From: Echinarachnius parma
Taxonomy: Eukaryota > Echinodermata > Echinoidea > Clypeasteroida > Echinarachniidae
NCBI GenBank assembly: GCA_037951105.1
Contig: JBAMJV010001284.1
Coordinates: 220,001-284,000 of the forward strand
Reading direction: 5' to 3'
DNA: 64,000 nucleotides
In this document: positions 58,571 through 64,000 of the stretch, one piece after another
Numbering within the stretch: the first letter of the stretch is position 1
Layout of the letters: the number at the start of each line of letters is the position of its first letter
Program-made: the position numbers and the translations under genes
The notes under the pieces: generated by a model
What the model saw: only the letters and a program-made list of their open reading frames with translations
What the model was told of the DNA's origin: nothing
Databases searched by the model: none

Positions 58571-61500
58571 GCACTCTAACCCCTTAAAAGATAATCTCAT
58601 ATTAATATGCTAGTGATCATGATGATGGCGCGTTGATGAACGTCTTATAATATATTCATAATCATATTTCAAATTGATGTTTAATTAACCCTCTGAAGAC
58701 CCTTAATGCACACAGTGTGTGCTACTTCAATTGTATTTTCATTGGTCGATGCTGATGCTGAGATGGCAAATTAAGTATCTACAACTTATGCTAAACGATA
58801 AACACTCAAGTCAGATCCCGCACCCCACCCCCGACGCTTGTCCACTTGGCTTGCATATTGGCCCGTAGCGGTCAAAACCACACGGCCGCCCATTCCATAC
58901 ATAGACATACAAAAGGATTTAAGTCAAACATCCCTCCTAACCACCACGACTGTTTAACATCGCTCTTTACTGTTTAACATGCCTCTTTGTCAAAAAAGCA
59001 TATTGATAATCCTATTCTGATTGTCCATCACACACCTATCCAGACACTTAGATTGACAGGTGGCTACGTACATGGTGAAGTGGTTAATGTAGTGATGATG
59101 TGTCGTCCTTTACTCACTATGTTAACACGATTAACTCTTTATATCGTGTCAACATTGAGTCTTGAGTTGGATTCGTCAGACGAAAAGCACTGCTGTAGAA
59201 CCTCTTTAGATCCTGTATGATTTCATCAATTTTGACAAAGGTTTTATTTCCTTTTAAATTGAAACATATATCCATCTCGACAACATAAGCAAGAAAGTCT
59301 CTGATCTATTTTCAGTCATGAACATGGTAATGTACACACACGGTAATTAAATTGTTACGTTTTGGTAAAAGAAATCATGTCATTATAAAAAGAAGTTTAG
59401 GTTACGATGGTGTCACGTGCACAGGTATAACAGGGCTATAAAAGATACATTGGTTTCCATCGGGTGTATTTCAGATGAGCGACTGCAGAGCTAAAACGTA
59501 TTTTCAGATGTAACTTTTGTTTCTTTCAAATAAAAGATGAGAAAGGATCTCCACCCCTCGTTTTGCCCCAAACAAGGTTACACGTACTTACAGTTTAAGA
59601 CCTTCTTGCAGTCACTGCAGGAAACATGGTAGTTAAGGTCTGTCATGCTCTAAACTGTTCTCACAGTTTATACGTCGCGATGACGATATCAAGTTATAAT
59701 GACGTTCGCGCGCAAAAAAATCTCGCCCAACGAAAACAAACTAACGAGGTATAAAAGTACAACGAAACTCCTTTCGCGCTCTCTAAATTTGACACTTTTT
59801 TTAGGCCTGTTAGAGGCGAAAACAAAACATTCTCAAAATCTCTCTACAGCCCCCATTAAGGCGTAGCGAAATAATTGCTAGATTTGTCTTCTTTTCTCCC
59901 TTTTACCGACTCTTTGAGATGATGGTTCGCCTCACCTCTTCCATTCCTCAATGTTTATTTCTCAGAGGTTTTAAGAGGATCAACGCAACAGCGAGTGATG
60001 GACCAGTTATCTATCTAGCTTGGGCTGTGAACGTCTATCATGTCGCTTGTAGGTGCGAGGCTTTTATACTTTGGACTATTATATTCATTCGAGTTGTTAC
60101 CATAACAGGTTTTAACGAGATATTTTGGAGTTGGAAATGTTTTTATACATTTATCATTTTCTTCCCCATTTATCAACCCGAACTCCAATCAATTGTTCGC
60201 TTCAAATATTGACGCAATTTAAAAATAATTTATATATTATATACTAGAAGTTAAAATAGATATAAATCCAATTCTGCATATTTTCATAATTTATTACAGT
60301 CACGCTAGTATTCTTTAAAATTAATCAAAGACAAGATCACATGAATATACCATTTTCGAGAGTGAATTAAACTTAAATATCTTCCATCATGCTACACTGT
60401 AACTTGAGTGTCACTCATTATATCAGCGGCTTCGGTCAATTAGCACATCTTTTGTCTCGCAAAAGTCACCCCCAACAGGCTAACCATGCATTTAGCAAGC
60501 CGTTTGAATCTGATCCTCCTTGTCATCGACGAAGCGGCCGGAGCGCTGATGTAAACATACGCCGGAGCGTCAGGCAGCGTGGATTTCAATCGACCGTAAC
60601 GATAATGTGAGAACAGAGAACTAACCAGAGTATGGTGTCTTCTGTGAATGTCGAGTATTTTGTCTTTTCAAATTAACAAAGAAATATTTTGCTTATTATA
60701 GAATTAACATGAATATTCAAAGGCGTATGAATCCATGTATTATTATTTGATAATGGTTCATGATAAGGGTCATCAATCAACATTGAAGGCCTTTAGTCTT
60801 AACACAGCGCCCATAATTTTTTATAATTTAGTACATGTTTTAATTAAAGAGGACATTTATTTATATAATGATCAATTTTGTCACAGATCCATATATTTAT
60901 GTAACAGTGTGTCATCAATGGAATATAAAGACCCTAATTCAATTAGTAAAGGCCTGCATGTATTCTTATGAAAATCAATTTTTAAGAAGCTTAAATATGT
61001 TCACGAAAATTCTGAAAAGAAGGTTTTAATTGACATTTAAAAAATGAAATTAATCAATAAGAGACATCATATTTAAGGAGAAAACGTTTTTTTTAGAAAG
61101 GCGTTTTTTTGTAGAAAGAGAAACTGTGAATAAAATGATAGATTTGACAGTATAACTACCGTACTACAATAAACAAAAAAAAAGGTCTACTGTGATATGG
61201 GTGAAATCCGACAAGTTATCGCGAAGTCCATGATGCATCGCACCTAATTCACAAAAGAGAAGTGAATATCACGTAAAAAGTGTAACGATACTGCAGGGGA
61301 AAAAAGGTTTCTGAATCTTGCACGTGCTGGAGTGTCCCATCGGGTGGCGCAGCGGTGGACCATCACGCCTGTGGTGCGGGCGACAAGCGCATTCGTGGGC
61401 CGCTCAGGCACCCGCTTGAGCCGCTAGTCTGTTATACGATCTGCGAATTTATCTCCATATTTTTTTTAATTTTTTTAAAGTCAGGATCAATACAGTAGCT

Positions 61501-62203
61501 GGGATCTTTTTTGTTTCCAAAGTCAAAATATGATTAGATATATAATTTCTATATCAAGCGCGTAGTGATTGCGAAAGTGACATCCAAATGGTATTGAACT
61601 TCATTTTTTTTATTTACTTATTATTATTTGTATTTTGTATTTTACTATTGTAATTTTATTTGTTTAATTTTTTTCTTGCGGGGGGGGGGGGGGGGGGGGC
61701 AACGCGGGGACTTAGCTCCAGACATCCAGGGGTCCTTTCTTCACATCAATTCATCAATTAAAACAAAAATGCCAGTCCTCCTTTATAACATTCTACGCAA
61801 ATTAGAACAAAGTACTGAAATGAAAAATCAACTATTGGAGATTAATACGAGACACTGTCCAACAAAACATATCTTTCGTATTCACACATTACACATATAT
61901 ACGAAATTTGTATTCCAGTAAAATCAAAATATCAACACTAAGTAAGTGAACAACACGTCAACACAGTCAATCCCCGCATGTTTAATTAAGGCATAACAAA
62001 TAAGGCGCATGTGGGTAAGGGTGGAGGAGGGGGTCATCGGAACACCCCTCCTCCTATAAATAGCTCATCCAAAGAGCCTTCTATAATTTATACAAAGTGC
62101 CCCCTTATAGTAATGACTCATTAACCCCAGGGTTAGAAGGCATACAGTCATGTCATATAAGAAACAATAAGATATTGTGCACATAATAAGTGGTTTTTTT
62201 TTT

Positions 62204-62231
62204 TTTTTTTTTTTTTGGGGGGGGGGGGGGG
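62204..62231. repeat. Poly-T/poly-G run
   Basis: About 22 T then about 14 G. A similar T-then-G arrangement is at 62874-62926, preceded by ATT units. Confidence 0.9.
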
Positions 62232-62838
62232 TATAAAGAGCCCAACACAATGTCATCTTCTTCTCCTTTCAAAGTTTCGTCTAGGAAGTGTCCTCTGACT
62301 TCAATTTCAACCCCTAGTGGCTATTTTATTTGTGATTAACACCCCTGGGGGCTAGAAGACAGTCAATGAATGGAGTACAGTATACTATAATACTATATTA
62401 TTTAAAAAGTAGCGTACATAAAACAATTAACATTTTAAGTATTATTTTATTGGGTTAAACGAAACATCCTTCACTTATATTTTGTCCAGATTACATCTCC
62501 AACCTCTGACTAATTATTACCCCGGGGTTGGAAGGCAGTCAATGGATGTCAGGAAGAGTTCGCCATTGAACAATAATTCAAATTATTTAAAGAAGGAACA
62601 ATTTGAGGGGGGGGGGGGGGGGAGGGGTGGGGTCAACCGATCACCCCTTCTCCCTTTCCCCATGTTTATCTTTCACAGCTGGTTCATTAACCTGCATTAG
62701 CATCAGATAAAGCAATGTTTGTTTGTTTGCTCTCTTTTTCTCATTGTTGTATTTGTATTTATTAATTTATTTTATTTTTATTTATTTATCTATTTGTTGT
62801 TAATTATTATTATTATTATCATTATTATTATTTATTTA

Positions 62839-62910
<72 letters not shown>

Positions 62911-63147
62911 GGGCGGGGGGGGGGGGGTGATGGGGCAATGGGGCAACATAACACACACTTGTATTATGTCCATTGCAAACCTAACCCTAACCCTAATTAT
63001 ACACGTACAATATTATGACTGACTCACAAACCTTGGGGTGTATTTTAGTGAACGATAGTCCATGATGAGTGGTTGTAGAGTGTGCGGACAGACAACAATC
63101 ACTGCTGTCTACTCATTAGGTAATTATCAATTTGGCACGTTCCGATC

Positions 63148-63540
63148 TTAAAGGGACTTAGTAACATTGTCCAAATCGAACTCTATAGAGGTTCTCTCAT
63201 ACCTTATCATATTCAAATTAACAATAAAAGCACGGGACAGGCTTCGGTTTTTCAAATTTCCATTTCTTTCAAAAGAGATTTACGATTGAAGTGTTCAGAT
63301 ACGAAATTGTCTACGGGATAATTTCATGCCGTGTACAAAGTAACTACAATGAGTTAGTGAATATCACTTGCATTTTTTGCTCATATCCAGGGACGTCGAT
63401 CTGTCCGGAAAACACAATACATTGGGGGGGCGAGCTATTGTTCACAAACAATGCTCGCCCCCCCAATGCATTGTGTTTTCCGAACAGATCGACGCCCCTG
63501 CTCATATCTCAGCCCAAAAAACATCCAATAAATATTAACG
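63148..63540. mobile_element. TTAA-flanked short element, family A copy 3, interrupted
   Basis: Left end TTAAAGGGACTTAGTAAC and interior match 30854-31234. The body is split by a 113-bp insertion at 63388-63500. The right end (CCCTTTAA) was not found, so this copy is truncated. Confidence 0.75.
63388..63500. mobile_element. 113-bp hAT-like MITE with 8-bp target duplication
   Basis: Begins CAGGGACGTCGATCTGTCCG and ends CGAACAGATCGACGCCCCTG, nearly a full palindrome with a GGGGGGG/CCCCCCC pair inside. Direct repeats CTCATATC at 63380-63387 and 63501-63508. CAGGG ends and 8-bp duplication fit hAT elements. Confidence 0.9.
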
Positions 63541-64000
63541 TGAAATTTATGATAATATCGTTCATTGCTCGAAATAACTTCGACTACCTGATCAGCTATT
63601 GAATGCTGCTCAGCCTACAATAATATTGCACATCCTACTGGTTTATAAGGCTGTTAGTGTATCATTCCTTCTTTGGGCGTCATAATCATTATGTTTCACT
63701 GATATTGTACCCCCAATCTTCCATACAATATGCACATGAAGATAGTGAAGGAAGTATCGGATAAGTTATTGTCGCTTGGCCTGTTTTAATATGTCTTTTC
63801 AAATCCTTATAAACTGCAATGCATACCATACTGCAGGCATGCTTAATACTTGCATAGAACGCAAAATGCATGCCGCTATCGAGAGATATGTACAGTCACG
63901 ATAACAAGATTCAAAATAATATATCTTCTATGTTACGCATGCTACAATTACAAAAGTGTACTGTTTGAATATATAAATAAAAGCATCATCATGATATACA

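Larger units (their letters stand above)
55547..64000. other. Presumed DMRT intron or 3' flank, no exon recognised
   Basis: AT-rich with a TTAA element (56180-56736), C run (56910-56931), GC-rich block (58360-58570), G runs (61681-61699, 62218-62231, 62608-62622, 62910-62926) and a family A element with a nested hAT-like insertion (from 63148). I looked for a DMA domain or other DMRT C-terminal motif on the plus strand and found none. Confidence 0.5.

Noticed and set aside
61338-61440. GGGTGGCGCAGCGGTGGA resembling a tRNA 5' half
   Set aside because: No GTTCNANNC B box downstream and no cloverleaf apparent; left unannotated.
55547-64000. Candidate downstream DMRT exons such as open stretches at 57754-57936, 59919-60212 and 60389-60610
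   Set aside because: None carries a DMA-domain motif or other DMRT feature, and splice borders could not be matched to the phase 1 donor with confidence.

Overview
This window is nuclear DNA from an animal. The genes are split by GT-AG introns, microsatellites and long poly-G/poly-C tracts are common, and inverted-repeat elements are dense. Gene content points to an invertebrate deuterostome (amphioxus, echinoderm or hemichordate). The species cannot be fixed from sequence alone.

Layout: (1) 1-450, tail of a LINE reverse-transcriptase gene. (2) 1176-3119, minus strand, an intronless TRIM-type RING/B-box protein. (3) 9362-27060, minus strand, a complete 16-exon FAF1 orthologue (UBA, two ubiquitin-like domains, UAS, coiled coil, UBX; 677 aa by my splice model). 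Its introns carry decayed tandem copies of at least five of its own exons. (4) 27061-37878, mostly transposon debris, including a nested element and a LINE fragment; the FAF1 start region lies at its left edge. (5) 37879-42480, plus strand, four exons encoding a 212-aa ankyrin protein. Its first three exons read as an INK4/CDKN2 CDK inhibitor and its last exon reads as a SOCS box. (6) 42481-55080, no recognised gene, many short inverted-repeat elements, and a large GAT microsatellite. (7) 55081-55546, plus strand, first recognisable coding exon of a DM-domain gene of the DMRT3/DMRT93B type. The gene is unfinished in this window. (8) 55547-64000, no recognised exon, more repeats.

The most notable object is the INK4-like gene. 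It keeps the INK4 intron position (after ...GRTALQ, before VM...) and the shortened second ankyrin repeat of INK4 proteins, but continues into a BC-box/Cul5-box-like C-terminus that known vertebrate INK4 proteins lack. If correct, it would be a CDK4/6-binding module joined to an Elongin B/C-Cullin adaptor module. Its neighbours FAF1 and a DMRT gene recall human 1p32 (DMRTA2-FAF1-CDKN2C) and 9p21 (CDKN2A/B near DMRTA1), which supports orthology.

The second theme is a genome that makes short local tandem duplications, visible as exon fragments of FAF1 with or without splice sites. The third is a well-resolved set of non-autonomous elements (TTAA-flanked, TA-flanked, 8-bp and 9-bp target-duplication types), several with filled and empty sites in the same window. 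All splice models and family names are from reading by eye. No search, alignment program or transcript data was available.
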